From Corallococcus praedator (GTDB lineage Bacteria; Myxococcota; Myxococcia; Myxococcales; Myxococcaceae): a stretch of 53,297 nucleotides of DNA. The position numbers and the translations under genes are program-made. The notes under the pieces are model-generated. The model worked only from the letters and a program-made list of their open reading frames with translations, made no database searches and was not told the origin of the DNA. The DNA lies in the NCBI RefSeq assembly GCF_003612125.1, contig NZ_RAWI01000019.1, positions 1-53,297 of the forward strand, given 5' to 3'. Below, one piece after another: positions 17,663-29,200 of the stretch. Within the stretch, counting starts at the first letter, position 1, and every line of letters starts with the position of its first letter.

Positions 17663-18574
17663 CTAGCCCTCCTCCCACGGGAGGACCGCGCCGCGCTCGG
17701 ACAGCAGGTCCAGGAAGGCGCGCACCTTGAAGGGAAGCTGTTTGCTGCTCGGGTAGACGGCGAAGATGGGGAGGCCCGGGGGCGTGTCGGACACGAGCAC
17801 GGGGATGAGCAGCCCCGCGCGCACGTCGTCCGCCACGAGCGAGGCCGGCAGTCGCACGACGCCCAGCCCCGCGCGCGCCGCCGCCTGGCCCGCGCGCACG
17901 CTCGGCACGCGCAGGCGACCTGTCACCGGCACCGTGCGTGCGCTGCGGCCCTCGCCGAAGAACCACACCTCGTCGGTGCCGGGCTCGGCCAGGAGGACGC
18001 ATTCGTGCGCGCGCAGCGCTTCGGGCGACTGCGGCGTGCCGTGGCGGCTGAGATAGGCGGGGCTCGCGTAGCAGCCCGTGCGCACCCGCCCCAGCTTGCG
18101 TGCCACCAACGAGGAGTCCGCGAGCGGCCCGGTGCGCAGCGCCAGGTCGTATTCCTCCGCGACGAGGTCCACGTGCGTCTGCGCCAGCGACACCTCCACG
18201 CGCAGCCGGGGCTGGCGCAGGAGGAGCTCGGCGATGACGGGCGTGAGCAGCTCGCCCAGCAGGGACAGGGTCGCGATGCGCAGCGTGCCCTGGGGCGTGC
18301 CGCGTGACTCGCTCAGGGCGGCGTTCACCTCACGGGCCTCGGCGACGAGCCGCGCGCAGTGCGTGTGGTACTCACGGCCCGCCTCGGTGAGCCGCAGCCG
18401 CCGCGTGTTGCGCTCGAGCAGCCGGAGGCCCAGGCGCTCCTCCATGGCGGCCAGCCGGCGGCTCACCGTCGACTTGCGCAGGCCCAGGCGCTCCGCCGCG
18501 GACGTGATGCCGCCCGTCGTCACCACCTCCGTGAAGAGGAGCATGTCATCCAGCAGTGGGGGACTCGCGGCCAC
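17663..18574 (-). CDS. LysR-family transcriptional regulator
   Basis: A 303-aa regulator with the N-terminal winged helix-turn-helix (FTEVVTTGGITSAAERLGLR then STVSRRLAAMEERLG, residues about 14-50) and an effector-binding domain from about 95 onward (LRIATLSLLGELLTPVI...). It resembles the CrgA/DmlR-type LysR subgroup. The start used is the GTG at 18574; an internal ATG at 18544 is also possible, and neither has a clear ribosome site. LysR regulators usually control a divergent neighbour, but no divergent gene is present here (the next gene upstream is on the same strand), so its targets cannot be named. Confidence 0.9.
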   Translation of the reverse strand: MAASPPLLDDMLLFTEVVTTGGITSAAERLGLRKSTVSRRLAAMEERLGLRLLERNTRRLRLTEAGREYHTHCARLVAEAREVNAALSESRGTPQGTLRIATLSLLGELLTPVIAELLLRQPRLRVEVSLAQTHVDLVAEEYDLALRTGPLADSSLVARKLGRVRTGCYASPAYLSRHGTPQSPEALRAHECVLLAEPGTDEVWFFGEGRSARTVPVTGRLRVPSVRAGQAAARAGLGVVRLPASLVADDVRAGLLIPVLVSDTPPGLPIFAVYPSSKQLPFKVRAFLDLLSERGAVLPWEEG

Positions 18575-18633
18575 GGGGAAAGCCTATGCCCCGAGGCAGG
18601 GTGCGCGCGAGGACGCCGTGCGGCCCCGCGGGC

Positions 18634-19596
18634 CTACTCCTCCACGGACACGTCCTTGGTGGCGGCCTTCACATAGGAGTTGTTGCGGTTCGTCTTCGAC
18701 CACTGGGCGTGGTTGTTCTTCACCGCCTGGATGGCGCGGTGGACCTTCTGCTCCTCCTTCATGTCGGCGTCGATGGCGGCCGGCCTGAGCTTGAACGGAC
18801 TCCCATTGCGGAACTGGAACTGCGCGCTCTTGGCCACGATCAGCCGGAGCGGCCGCCACAGCTCGTAGGCGGCGAGCCCCCTCAACGCGCCGAGCAGCGC
18901 GCCGCGTTGGCTGCCCTTCAGCTCGTCGTCGGTGGAGGTGTTGATGAGCCGCCAGAAGGCATAGAGCGCCTGATAGCGAAGGGTGAAGTCGGCCTTGTTC
19001 ACCACGTCGGCGTCCGAGAGGCCGTTTCCCTCGAACAGGCCGACGACCCGCCGCTGGTCCATGCGATAGGCGTCGGCTGGCGGGAAGTCGAAGCCCCAGT
19101 AGCCGGGGTCGTCGCCCCGGTTGGAGGAGCCGGTGAACAGGTTGCCCGGCATCCAGCACCAGTGGTGCACCAGGTTGACCACGTCCTCCGCGCCGGAGGC
19201 CGGGGCGATGGCGTCGTTCGAGGACTCGAACCCGTCGCTCACGGAGACCGTGATCTTCTTGGCCTTGTTCGGCGCGGAGCCCGCCGGCGCGGCGGCAAGC
19301 CCCGTCAGCGCCCCCTTGAGGCGCACGAGGTTGGCTCGCAGCGCCGGCTTCTGGCTGACGTTCAGGATCTCCGTCAGGACGTCATCCGAACCGCCGGTGC
19401 TCACGCTGTTGACCCCGATCGCCAGCACCCGCCCCAGCGCCTCCCAGGGGATCATGTGGTGCAGCGTCGCGTTCTGCTCGCCGTGGTGAAGCGTGTTGTT
19501 CCACTTGACGCTCTGGGCGCCACCGTCGCACCGCATCTTGGACGCAGTGGTGATCCACCCTCCATGCAACTTGATGAAGACTTGCTGGTTCACCAT
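18634..19596 (-). CDS. HH-x-I-P nuclease-like protein, possible toxin
   Basis: A 320-aa soluble protein of no family I can name with certainty. NATLHHMIPWEALGR (42-56) resembles the HH-x-I-P core of AHH/HNH-type nuclease toxins, and a later block HHWCWMPGNLFTGSSNRGDD (about 147-166) has the Asn/His-rich, LF-containing character of the second half of such nucleases. GGGAG precedes the ATG at 19596, and a longer in-frame form to 19668 lacks support. No signal peptide, no adjacent gene recognisable as immunity. The C-terminal 60 residues are highly charged. Best guess: a metal-dependent nuclease-like effector related in design, though not clearly in sequence, to the AHH protein at the left end. 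Confidence 0.5.
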   Translation of the reverse strand: MVNQQVFIKLHGGWITTASKMRCDGGAQSVKWNNTLHHGEQNATLHHMIPWEALGRVLAIGVNSVSTGGSDDVLTEILNVSQKPALRANLVRLKGALTGLAAAPAGSAPNKAKKITVSVSDGFESSNDAIAPASGAEDVVNLVHHWCWMPGNLFTGSSNRGDDPGYWGFDFPPADAYRMDQRRVVGLFEGNGLSDADVVNKADFTLRYQALYAFWRLINTSTDDELKGSQRGALLGALRGLAAYELWRPLRLIVAKSAQFQFRNGSPFKLRPAAIDADMKEEQKVHRAIQAVKNNHAQWSKTNRNNSYVKAATKDVSVEE

Positions 19597-19791
19597 GGCT
19601 GTCGCTCCCGGGCTGTCGGCAAAGCCTATCCGCTCCCTCCACCGCGCTCGCATGGGTCGCGATGGCACCGCCGCCAGCGGTATGAAGGACCGTCAGGGGC
19701 AACAGACCTGATGGGGAGGCTGCCTGGAACCCGCCCGGGCACTCTCGCGCTTCAAGAGGCTCTTGAGGCGCTGTAGTCTGGGCAGACCTTT

Positions 19792-20259
19792 ATGTTCCGC
19801 ATCGAGACCGAGAAAGAGTTTCTGCGAGCGTTCCGTTCACGGGATCGCAAGTACGTCGAGCCGCCCAGGGGCACTGGCTTCCCCCTCTTCGTCCGGGACT
19901 ACTTCGCGTGGGTGGATCCCTACGGGGTGCGCGTCTTCCTGGTGTTCACCGCGCCCGGCGGCAAACGGCCCACCGGCATCGCCTTCCGCCGCGACCAGCA
20001 GGGGGACAAGTCCCAGGTGCCCCAGGTGTGTGACTGGTGCCGGACCTCCACCGCGGAGATTGGCCTGCTCACCACGGATGTCGATTCGAAGCGCCGGGTG
20101 GGCGTGAACCTCTGCATGGACCTGCGCTGCTCCGAACGGCTGGAGTCCATGACGAACCTCGCCGGCCGGAGCGTCCTGAATGACAACCGGAAGCTGATTG
20201 AACGCATGTCTCGCTTCGCGAGCGAGGCACTGGGAATCGACTTCGACGCGGATGCGTGA
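19792..20259 (+). CDS. FBP-type treble-clef zinc-finger protein (EF-G-binding family)
   Basis: A 155-aa soluble protein with a four-cysteine zinc site C80-x2-C83 ... C108-x4-C113 in the context VCDWCRTSTAEIGLL and GVNLCMDLRCSERL. This matches the C-terminal treble-clef finger of FusB/FBP proteins, which bind elongation factor G and in FusB rescue it from fusidic acid. The N-terminal 75 residues are shorter than in FusB, so direct antibiotic resistance is not implied. It is divergent from the HH-x-I-P gene (195 bp) and convergent with the large NRPS, separated by a short hairpin. Proximity to the NRPS may be chance. Confidence 0.75.
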   Translation: MFRIETEKEFLRAFRSRDRKYVEPPRGTGFPLFVRDYFAWVDPYGVRVFLVFTAPGGKRPTGIAFRRDQQGDKSQVPQVCDWCRTSTAEIGLLTTDVDSKRRVGVNLCMDLRCSERLESMTNLAGRSVLNDNRKLIERMSRFASEALGIDFDADA

Positions 20260-20281
20260 GGATGCGGGCGGGCCCGCATTC
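20260..20281. terminator. Bidirectional terminator hairpin between convergent genes
   Basis: A 9-bp stem (one G-T pair) with a 4-nt loop occupies most of the 27-bp gap between the FBP gene and the end of the NRPS. It is GC-rich (stem core TGCGGG/CCCGCA) and followed by CTTGCTC, so the uridine tract is weak. Confidence 0.5.
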
Positions 20282-20286
20282 CTTGC

Positions 20287-23200
20287 TCAAGAAGCCTCGC
20301 GCAGGTGGTGGAGGAGCCGCTCCGCCACGGTCGTGACGTGGGGCGCATTCAGCAGCGTGTAGTGGTCTCCCTGCACCTCGTGCACGGTGACCCTGCCCGT
20401 GAGCCACGCGCTCCAATCCGACGCATCGGAAGTGGCGGCCCGGAAGAGTAGCGTGGGCCCCGCATAGCCTCCGTCCGGTACGTAGGCTCGCTGGGCGTCG
20501 TGGAGCCGCTGGTAGAGGGTGAGCAGTCGGTCCGCTCCATCCAGGTCCAGTCCGAGGTCACCCCTCGGAGCGCTCCGGGCCTGCTCCAGCACATAGGCCA
20601 GCCGCTCCCGACCCTCCAGCCGTCGCAGCCGCTCCAGGTCCAGGTCCAACTCCTGCCATGGCAGGCCCAGCGTCCGGGCGAAGAGGCCCAGGAGGCTGAG
20701 CGTATCGGGCGCGGGCCGGGGCTTCGGCGTGGGCACCGTGGAGTCCAGCAGGGCCAACATCTCCACCGGCTCGCCCACGGCCTGGAGCTGGCGCGCCATC
20801 TCCAGGGCCACGAGTCCTCCAAAGGACCAGCCCCCCAGCAGGTACGGCCCCCGTGGCTGCACGGTGCGAAGCTGGGCGAGGTAGTCGCGGGCCAGGGCCT
20901 CGACGGAAGACGGAGGCAGCGCTCCTCCCTCCAGGCCGGATGCATACAGACCGTGGACGGGCCGGTGGCTTCCAAGCTGCCGGACCAGCTCGGTGTAGCC
21001 CAGGACGCCGCCGCCACCGCCATGGACGAGGAAGAGGGGGCGCAGGTGGGCGTCGCCTGCATCCAGGCGCATGAGGTTGGGCGTGCCCTGGGAGACGTCC
21101 TGTCGCGCCAGCAGTCGTGCCAGGTGCTCCACGGTGGAGTGCTGGAAGAGGGCGGAGACGGGAAGGGACCGGCCGGTGTGCTCGCGGATGGCGGCCATCA
21201 ACCGCAGGGCCAGCAGCGAGTGGCCCCCGAGGTCGAAGAAGCTGTCGGTGATGCTGACGCGAGGCACGCGCAGCACCTGGGCGAAGGACCGCGCCAGTTG
21301 CTCCTCCAGGGGCGTGCTCGGGGCGACGTAGGCGTCGGACGACGCGGCGGATCCGGGCACGGGCAGGGCCTTGCGGTCCACCTTGCCGTGAGGGGTGAGG
21401 GGCAGTGCCTCCAGTCGCACGAAGGTGGACGGCACCATGTACTCCGGCAGCCTCGTTCTCAGGTGCGCGCGAAGGTCCGCGGTGCCGATGGGCTCCGGGG
21501 CCACGACGTAGGCGACGAGGCGCTGATCGCCGGGCACGTCCTCGCGCGCCAGCACCACCGCGCGGCGGACTCCGGGCACCGCCTCCAGCGTGGACTCGAT
21601 TTCTCCCAGCTCGATGCGGAAGCCGCGCAACTTCACCTGGAAGTCGACGCGGCCCAGGTACTCCAGCTCACCGTGGGCCCTCCAGCGCGCCGTGTCGCCC
21701 GTGCGGTAGAGCCGCGCTCCCGACGCTCCGGAGAAGACATCCGGCACGAACTTGTCGGCGGTGAGTTCGGGTCGCTGGAGGTAGCCGCGCGCCACGCCCC
21801 TGCCTCCGATGAACAGCTCGCCAGGGACGCCCGTGGGGACCGGCTGCATCCGCGCGTCGAGCACGTACACCTGGACGTTGCTCAGGGGGCCGCCCAGCGT
21901 GGGCGGACCTCCGGCCCCATGCACCGCGCGAACCGTCGAGTCCACCGTGCACTCCGTGGGGCCGTAGACGTTGAAGGCGGAGATGCAGGGGTGCGTGGAC
22001 AGCCTCGACCACAGCACTTCGTCCACCGCCTCGCCGCCCACCAGCACGCGCAGGGGCCGGGAGTCTCCAAGTCCCTCCTCCAGGAGCAATCTCAGATGTG
22101 ACGGAGCGCAATCCAGCACGTCCACGCGGTGCCGCTCCACCCAGGCCTTCAGCAACGCCGCGTCCTCGCGCGCGGCCCTGGGCACCACGCAGAGCGTGTG
22201 GCCGTCCGCCACCTGGACGAGTTGCTGCACCGAAGCGTCGAAGGACAGGGGTGCATTGAGGCTGACGCGCAGGGCTCCTTCCGTGTCAGCGAAGACAGCG
22301 GAGGCCAGTGCCGCGCGCAGGTTCATCACCGAGCCGTGCTGCACCAGGACGCCCTTCGGACGGCCCGTGCTGCCCGACGTGTAGATGACGTAGGCGAGGT
22401 GTTCGGGCTCGGAGCCGCGGGACGGGTTGGTCCCGGGCTGTTCGTCCATGCTCGGATCCTCCAGACACACGGTCTCCACCGTGGCCCCGGAGAGCGTGTC
22501 CACCAGGTGGCGCTGGGTGACGACGAGGCGTGCGCCGCAGTCCTGGAGCATGAAGGCCAGGCGTTCGCGCGGGTGGGCCGGATCCAGGGGAACGTAGGCA
22601 CCTCCGGCCTTGAGGATGCCGAGCACCGCCACGACCATGTCCACCCCGCGCTCCATGCACAGGGCGACGCGCGCTTCGGGTCCCACGCCGCGTCTGCGCA
22701 GCCAGTGCGCGAGCTGGTTGGCCCGCCGGTTGAGGACGTCGAAGGAGAGGGACGTGGCGTCATCGACGACGGCGAGCGCGTCCGGAGTCCGCGCGGCCTG
22801 GGATTCAAAGCGCTCGTGCAGGGCTCCGTCCCAGGGTTGCTCGCGGTGCGTGTCATTCCACCCGTGCAGCACCTGTTCCCGCTCCCCCGGGGTCAGCAGG
22901 GGCAGTTCGCCCACGCGCGTCTCCGGGCGGGACACCGCGGCCTCCAGGAGCGTGCGCAGGTGTTCCACCATCCGGACGACGGTGGAGGATTCGAACAGGT
23001 CCGTGCGGTAGCTCAGCATCCCGTGCAGGCCCTGGGGCGTCTGCGTGAGGGACAGGTCGAGGTCGAACTTCGTCGTCTGGAAGTCGTGCTCCAGGGGCAG
23101 GAGTCGCGGGGGTGTGGCGTGGCCTGAAGCACTGGACAGCGTCTGGGCGCCCGTCGGCGTGTTCTGTAGGGAGAGAAGAACCTGGAAGAGGGGGGAGTGG

Positions 23201-26200
23201 CCCTGGCTGCGCGGCGGTTGCAATGCCTCCACCAGCTTCTCGAAGGGAGCGTCCTGGTGTTCGTAGGCGGCGAGCGTGGTGGCGCGCACACGGCCCAGCA
23301 GTTCGCGGAAGGTGAGCGTCGGAGCCACGTGCGTGCGCAGCACCAGCGTGTTGACGAAGAAGCCGATGAGGCCCTCCGTGTCCGCATGCGTGCGGCCGGC
23401 GATGGGGGAGCCGAGGGGGATGTCCTCCTGGCCGCTGTAGCGGGAGAGCAGCACCTGGAAGGCAGCCACCAGCCCCATGAAGATCGTGCCGCCCTCGCGC
23501 TGACACAGCTCCAGGAGGGCCTTGGCGAGTTCCGCCGGCAGCCGGACGGGAACCTGGGCTCCCCGGTGGGATTGGATGCGCGGGCGAGGCTTGTCAGTGG
23601 GCAGCTCCAGCAGGGGCGGCGCTCCGGCGAGCTGCCGACGCCACCAGGACACCTGATGCTCCAGGACCTCGTCCTTCAACCACTCGCGCTGCCAGACCGC
23701 GAAGTCCGCGTACTGGAGGGAGAGGGGCGGCAGCCGGGGCTCCTGGCCCGCAGCGTAGGCGCCATACATCGCGGTCAGCTCCCGCACGAGCACGCCCATG
23801 GACCACCCGTCGGAGACGATGTGGTGCATGTTCAGCGACAGCACGCATGCGTCCTCGCCCAGCCGCAGCAGCGAGACGCGGAGGAGCGGCCCGCGCTCCA
23901 GGTCGAAGGGACGCTGTGCTTCTTCACGCAGCTTCTGCTCCAGGACTCCGTGGGCGACGTCCGGAGCCAAATCACCCAGGTCCACCTGCTCCAGGGAGAA
24001 GGGCTTCGCGGGGAGGATGACCTGCACGGGCTCACCGTCCCGCGAGACGAAGACGGTGCGCAGTGATTCGTGGCGCGCGACGAGCGCGGTGAAGCCCTTC
24101 TCCAGGGCGGCCACGTCCAGTGCGCCCTGCACGCGCAGGGGCAGGAAGAGGTTGTAGGCGGAGCTGCCCGGCTCCAATTGGTCGATGAACCACAGCCGCT
24201 GCTGCGCGAAGGAGAGGGGCAACGGACCCGTGCGCGGGATGGGCACCAGGGGCGGCGGGGGAGGCAGTGCCACCACTCCGCGAACGCGCAGGCTCCGAAG
24301 CACCTCGCGGGCCCGTCGGTGCGCTTCAGCCCAGGTCAGGGTCTGGCCCTCGTGCTCCACGGCGACCGTGTCCGGATGGAGACGTGCCTGCGCTTGCAGA
24401 AGCCGGTGCAGCCCGGCGTCCTCCGCCGTGGCGGAGTCAGGTGGGTTCCAGGCGTGGAGCAGGAGGTCGCGCTCCTCGGGCGTGAGCATGGGCAGCGCGG
24501 AGAGCCGGCGCTCCGGCTTACGGAGGGCGCCCTCCAGCAGCGTGCGCAGGTGGCCCACCATGCGGCGCGCGGTCGCGGCGTCGAAGAGGTCGGAGTCGTA
24601 CTCCAGCAGGCCCTTCAGCCCTTCGGCCGTGTCATTCAGCGCGAGGGTCAGGTCGAACTTCGCCGTGCCGCCCCGGGGTTCGAGCGGGTGGAGGCGCAGT
24701 CCCGTGCCCATCGTCTCCGGCATGGGCGCGTTCTGGTACGCGAGCATCACCTGGAAGAGCGGCGCGCGGCGCGGGTCGCGCTCGGGACGGAGCGCCTCCA
24801 CCAGCTTCTCGAAGGGCACGTCCTGATGCGCATACGCACCCAGGGCCACGTCGCGCACGCGGCTGAGCAACTCTCGAAAGCAGGGGTCGCCCTCCAGCTT
24901 CGTGCGCAGCACCAGCGTGTTGACGAAGAAGCCGATGAGTCCCTCCAGCTCCGCGTGTTGGCGGCCGGCGATGGGCGCGCCGACGGAGATGTCCTCCTGG
25001 CCGCTGTAGCGGGAGAGCAGCACCTGGAAGGCGGCCAGCACCACCATGGAGGGAGTGACGCCCTCTCGTCGGCAGAGGGCATGCATCGCGTCCGACAGGT
25101 CGCGAGGGAACTGGAAGGTCACCACCGCGCCACGGAAGGTCCGCACCGGAGGCCGGGGGGAATCCGTGGGCAGCTCCAGTGCCTTGGGTGCGCCGTGGAG
25201 TTGCGTGCGCCACCAGTCCAGTTGGGGCGCCAGCGCCTCGTCGCGCAGCCAGCCGCGTTGCCAGACGGAGAAGTCCGCGTACTGCACCGGCAGTGGCTTC
25301 AGTAGGGGGACCCGTCCTTCCGTGTGGGCCGCATACAGCGTGGTCAGCTCCTCGAGGAACACCCCCATGGACCAGGCGTCGGAGATGACATGGTGCAGGG
25401 TCAGCAGCAGCACGTGGTGCCGCGCGTCCAGTCGCACCAGGAGGACGCGCCAGAGCGGACCGGCCTCCAGGTCGAAGACCTGCCGTGCTTCCTCATCGAT
25501 GAGGGTTTGAAGCTCGCGCTCGGCGTCGGGCACGGAGCCCAGGTCCATCCATCCCGCGGGCAGTGGAGGTGTGGGGGCGATTCGCTGGACGGGACCGGAC
25601 GCTTCCTCACGAAAGGTGGTGCGCAGGGACTCGTGGCGTTGGAGCAGGTCGCGCAGGCCGCTTGAGAACGCCGGCACGTCGAGCACACCCTCCAGGCGCA
25701 TGACGAAGGGCAGGTTGTACGCGGTGCTGTCAGGCTCCAGCTTCGCGAAGAACCACAGCCGCTGCTGCGCGAAGGACAGGGGCAGGCTCCCGTCGCGCGG
25801 CGCGGGCTGGAGGGGCGGCACCGTCAGCGTGGGCCGCGCCGGGGCCTGGATGTCCAGTCGGCGGGCGAGGGCCTCTACCGTGGGGGCCGCGAAGATGTCC
25901 GCGATGGACAGCTCCACCTGGAACGGGAACGCGCGCCGGATGCGCGAGAGGATCCGCGTGGCGCTCAGCGAGTGGCCGCCCAGCTCGAAGAAGTTGTCCT
26001 CCGCGCCGACGGTGCCCGTCTGGAGGACCTCTTCCCAGAGCGTGGCGAGCAGCCGCTCGGTGTCCGTGCTCGGCGTGCGCGTCCGGGCGCGTGCCTGGAA
26101 CGTGGAAGGCGCGGGCAGCGCCTTGCGGTCCACCTTGCCGTTGGGCGTCAGTGGCAGCGCGTCCAGCCGTCCCACGGCGGAGGGCACCATGTAGTCGGGC

Positions 26201-29200
26201 AGTCGTTGCTGGAGGAACGCGCGCACCGCTGCGGCCTCCAGCGACTCCGGGCCCACGACGTAGGCGACGAGTCGCTTGTCTCCGGGGACATCCTCGCGCG
26301 CCACCACGACGGCGTCGCGGACGTCGGGACAGGCGCGCAGCGCGGCTTCGACTTCGGCCAGCTCGATGCGGTAGCCGCGCACCTTCACCTGCGCGTCGGC
26401 GCGACCGAGGAACTCCAGCACCCCGTCCTCGCGCCAGCGGGCAAGGTCGCCGGTGCGGTAGAGGCGGGCCCCCGGCACGGCGGAGAAGGGGTCGGGCAGG
26501 AAGCGCTCCGCGGTGGGACCGGGCTGACCGACGTAGCCGCGCGCCAGGCCCTCGCCACCGACGTGCAGCTCGCCAGTGACACCTGGAGGCACGGGCTGTC
26601 CGGATGCATCCAGCACGTACACCTGCGTGTTGCCCAGCGGGCGGCCCAGGGGGACGGAGGCTCCCACCTGTGACGCCTCCGTGAAGCGGTGGCTGGTGGC
26701 GAAGACCGTGGTCTCCGTGGGGCCATAGCCGGCGGTGACGGGAAGGCGAAGGTGCTCCAGCACCCGGCGCACGTGCGGCGCGGAGATGACGTCACCGCCC
26801 GTGAGCACCTGTCGCAGCGAGCGCAGCGCGGGCAGGTGGGCCTCCACCACCTGGGTGAAGAGCCCCGCGGTGAGCCACAGCGTCGTCACGCCGTGGCGCA
26901 CCAGCACCTGCTCCAGTTCGTGCGGATCCGAAGGCGGGTGCGCGGGGAAGACGGCCAGCTTCGCGCCATGCAGCAGCGCGCCCCAGACCTCCAGGGTGGA
27001 GGCGTCGAAGGCCAGGGGCGCCATGAGCAGCAGCGTCTCCTCCGGCCCGAAGCGGGCGTAGTCCACGCCGAAGAGGGTGCGCAGCACGGCGATGTGAGGC
27101 GTGCCGACGCCCTTGGGCCTGCCGGTGGAGCCCGAGGTGAAGTCGATATAGGCGAGGCTGTCGGGCAGGGCCGCTGGTGGGGGCGCGTGCGCTGGGAACG
27201 ACTCCAACGCCAGCTCGTCCAGCACCACGGGGAGCAGTCCCTCGCGGGGAAGACTCGGCAGCAACGCGCGCGAAGTCACCAGGACGTGAGGGCTCGAATC
27301 CTCCACCATGGCGGCCAGGCGCTCGCGCGGGTAGGCCGGATCCAAAGGCACATAGGCCCCGCCCGCCTTGAGGATGGCCACCAACGCGACGATGAGCTCC
27401 AGGGAGCGTTCGAGCGCGAGTGCCACGCGGGAGTCGGTGCCCACGCCCAGCGTGCGCAGATGCCACGCGAGTCGGTTGGCGCTCGCGTCCAACTGCCGGT
27501 AGGTGAGCTTCGCCTCGCCGGACTCGACGGCGACCTTCTCCGGGAAGCGGGCCGCCACGCGCGTGAAGATCTCCGGAAGGGTGGAGTCCCGTGGGAAGTC
27601 GGAAGCGGTGGCGTTCCACTCCACCAGCACCCGCTGGCGCTGCTCGGATGTGAAGGCCGCGCTGGCGTCACCGAGTGGTGCGCTACCAGCGGGGGCCTCC
27701 AATTCGCGCGCCACGTCTTCCAGGGGAACGGTGGGCACGGGCCTCACGCGGGCCTCGTGCTTCTTGCTCGCTGCCGGTGCCGGTTGAGTCCTTCCCGCGA
27801 GAGCCTCATCGATGAGGCGGGCCACGGCCTCAAGGGTGGGTGACTCGAACAGGCGCCGCAGGGGCAGCTCCACCGCGAAGGCCTGTCGGATGCGGCTGAG
27901 CGCCTGCGTGGCGAGCAGCGAATGACCTCCCAGGTCGAAGAAGTGGTCTTGGGCTCCGACGCGTGTGACGCCAAGCAACTCCTGCCACAGCCCGGCCAGC
28001 CGCTGCTCGGTGGGCGTGCGCGGCGCGACGTACTCCCGCGTGCCACTGCCCGCGAGGTCTGGTGCGGGCAGCGCCTTGCGGTCCACCTTGCCGTTGGGCG
28101 TGAGCGGCAGCGCGGTCAGCACCACGACGGCCAAGGGCACCATGTACTCGGGCAGGACGTCCTTGAGGGCCGCGCGCAGGGCGTTGCCATCGGTGGCCAC
28201 GCTGTCGCGAGGCACGGCGTAGCCCACCAGCCGCTTGCCGCCGGGCCCATCCTCGCGCGCCACCACCACCGCTTCCCGGACCCACGGCAGCTTCGCCAGC
28301 GCGGCCTCCACCTCACCCAACTCGATTCGGAAGCCGCGCACCTTCACCTGCGCATCCGCGCGGCCGATGAACTCCAGCGTGCCGTCCTCGCGCCAGCGCA
28401 CCACGTCGCCCGTGCGGTACAGCCGCGCTCCCAACTCGCCGGAGAAGGCATCCGGCACGAAGCGCCCCGCCGTCAGCGACGGCCTCCCCGCGTAGCCGCG
28501 CGCCACGCCCACTCCGCCCAGGTGCAGCTCGCCCCTGACGCCCACGGGCACGGGCTCACCCCGCGCGTCCAGCACGTACGCGCGCACGTTGGCCAGCGGC
28601 CGGCCGATGGAAGGCACGCGCCCGTCCGCCACGCACCCGGTCAGCGTGGCCATGACGGTGGCTTCCGTGGGGCCGTACGTGTTGAGGAACACCCGGCCCG
28701 GAGCCCACCGCGACACCACCTCCGAGGGCAGCGCCTCCCCTCCTGAAATCACCGTCCGCAGCGCCGGGAGTCCCTCCGCCGGCGTGGCCGCGAGCGTCGC
28801 GGGCGTGAGGCTGATGACGGTGAGCGCCTCGTCACGCAGCAGCGTGCGCAGCGGCTCACCGGGCATCAGGTCCTCCAGCGGCGCCAGCACCAGCGTGGCC
28901 CCGCTGCACAGGGTGGTGAAGATCTCCTCCACGGACAGGTCGAAGGACAGGCTGGCGAACTGCAGGACGCGACTGCCAGGCCCGATGCCATACGCCGAAG
29001 CCTCATGGGTGACGAGGTTGCAGACGCCACGGTGCTCGATGGCGGTCCCCTTGGGCGTGCCCGTGCTGCCGGACGTGTAGAGGACGTAGGCAAGGTTTCG
29101 GGGACCCACACCGGAGTCCAGGGGCTCGGAACTCTCACCCAGGAGCCCATCCCGCTCCGAATCCAGGCACAGGGCCCGCGCACGGTGCGCCTCCGCGAAG

